64,000 nucleotides of DNA from Enoplolaimus lenunculus (Eukaryota; Nematoda; Enoplea; Enoplida; Thoracostomopsidae). Within the stretch, counting starts at the first letter, position 1. Each line of letters starts with the position of its first letter. The notes below the pieces were generated by a model. It was not told the DNA's origin. It made no database searches and was given only the letters and a program-made list of their open reading frames with translations. Made by a program: the position numbers and the translations under genes. The stretch is from NCBI GenBank assembly GCA_030248215.1, contig JASANG010003360.1, positions 1 through 64,000 on the forward strand, written 5' to 3'. Positions 63,462-64,000 of this stretch are shown here, piece after piece.

Positions 63462-64000
63462 AAGGCGGAACTGGAGGTCAACATAGCTTGCCGGAGTTGG
63501 AACTGACGCTGGCGATGATGCAAAATTATATACGCAGGTTAAAATGTTTAATTTTAGCAAACATCTATAAAACGTCAAATATTTTGGTTTTAGGAATATT
63601 TTTAAACAAATCCCAAAAATTTGTTCTCAAAATTGTACCGAAACTTACATACCCAAACGCACCGAACGGTACAATTTTTGTACTATGAAAAATTTCACTG
63701 CCACAATTGCCGTCACTACCGGTAATAATCAAATGCGCATCCGTAGGTTGATTTTCTACCAGAGCCGAAGACCGACCTCCGGTCGTACCCTGGCACTATC
63801 ATTTCCAAACTGCTATAAAAAAATAAGCACTGAACAGGGTGCAACCGGAGGTGAAAAATAGCGGAGCCGGAGGTCAACGAAACTTGCCTTTACCGGATGT
63901 GAAGCCGGAGCTGAGGCGCAATTATGTAGGAAAAATGATGGTTAATTACTTAATTGTAGCCAACATCTGCGATATGTTGTTAAGTTGTTTGGTTTTACGC
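63462..64000 (+). repeat. Two related blocks about 390 bp apart
   Basis: Block 1 (from 63462) has GGAGGTCAACATAGCTTGCC, GATGCAAAATTATATACGC and AGCAAACATCTATAAAACGT. Block 2 (from 63856) has GGAGGTCAACGAAACTTGCC, GAGGCGCAATTATGTAGG and AGCCAACATCTGCGATATG. They are diverged tandem copies of one unit, of which the second runs off the window. Confidence 0.6.

Larger units (their letters stand above)
62592..64000. other. Gene-free 3' flank with repeats
   Basis: It holds the GGATCCGCCAC-type MITE (62756-62924), a TTAGGC MITE (63208-63355) and a duplicated block rich in CCGGAGGTCAAC-like words (63462-63580 and 63856-64000). Open frames of 66-77 codons have no domain. Confidence 0.55.

Overview
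This is a gene-poor, repeat-rich window of roughly 35-40% GC (estimated by eye) from the nuclear genome of an invertebrate animal. The evidence is a multi-exon gene for an animal-type membrane protein (THSD1-like, with TSP1 and CUB-like domains), two DEG/ENaC sodium-channel genes (a family restricted to animals), a Polinton-type fossil of the kind common in invertebrate genomes, and very many short non-autonomous DNA transposons. Short TTAGGC hexamer runs recur throughout. TTAGGC is the nematode-type telomere unit, but here the runs sit inside transposon-like repeats, so they do not identify the species. I cannot name the organism.

Layout. (1) 1-5,550: part of a Polinton/Maverick-like fossil. 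On the minus strand it holds a packaging ATPase fragment cut by the window edge, a capsid-like gene, a small Arg-rich protein, two small unknown proteins and integrase remnants. On the plus strand it holds remnants of the N-terminal part of a type B DNA polymerase. A foldback repeat with two 91-bp arms is inserted in it. (2) 5,551-12,220: gene-free, with several MITEs and a 2.6-kb inverted-repeat element (8,019-10,616). (3) 12,221-19,261: two intronless tandem DEG/ENaC genes of exactly 453 codons each, sharing an 82-bp identical block that suggests gene conversion. (4) 19,262-36,680: repeats, including a tRNA-Leu-like SINE, a TA-target foldback MITE, a CGTCCG-rich MITE carrying a minisatellite, and one orphan exon-like open frame ending in a strong splice donor. 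(5) 36,681-62,591: one plus-strand gene of at least eight coding exons with consistent splice phases. It encodes a THSD1-like single-pass membrane protein: Ig-like regions, one TSP1 repeat, a CUB-like domain, a transmembrane segment and a long Asn-rich, acidic cytoplasmic tail. One intron is about 17 kb. The 5' exon with the signal peptide was not found. (6) 62,592-64,000: repeats.

Function. The DEG/ENaC pair would give amiloride-type, sodium-conducting trimeric channels at the cell surface. The THSD1-like protein would be an adhesion- or matrix-facing receptor. Nothing shows that these genes act together.

The most distinctive signals are MITE-like repeats with three different terminal-repeat types around a shared TTAGGC-array core; a TTAA-flanked, piggyBac-type MITE that carries a tRNA-like pol III module; and an intronic 24-unit minisatellite in which nearly every unit matches the E2F core motif.
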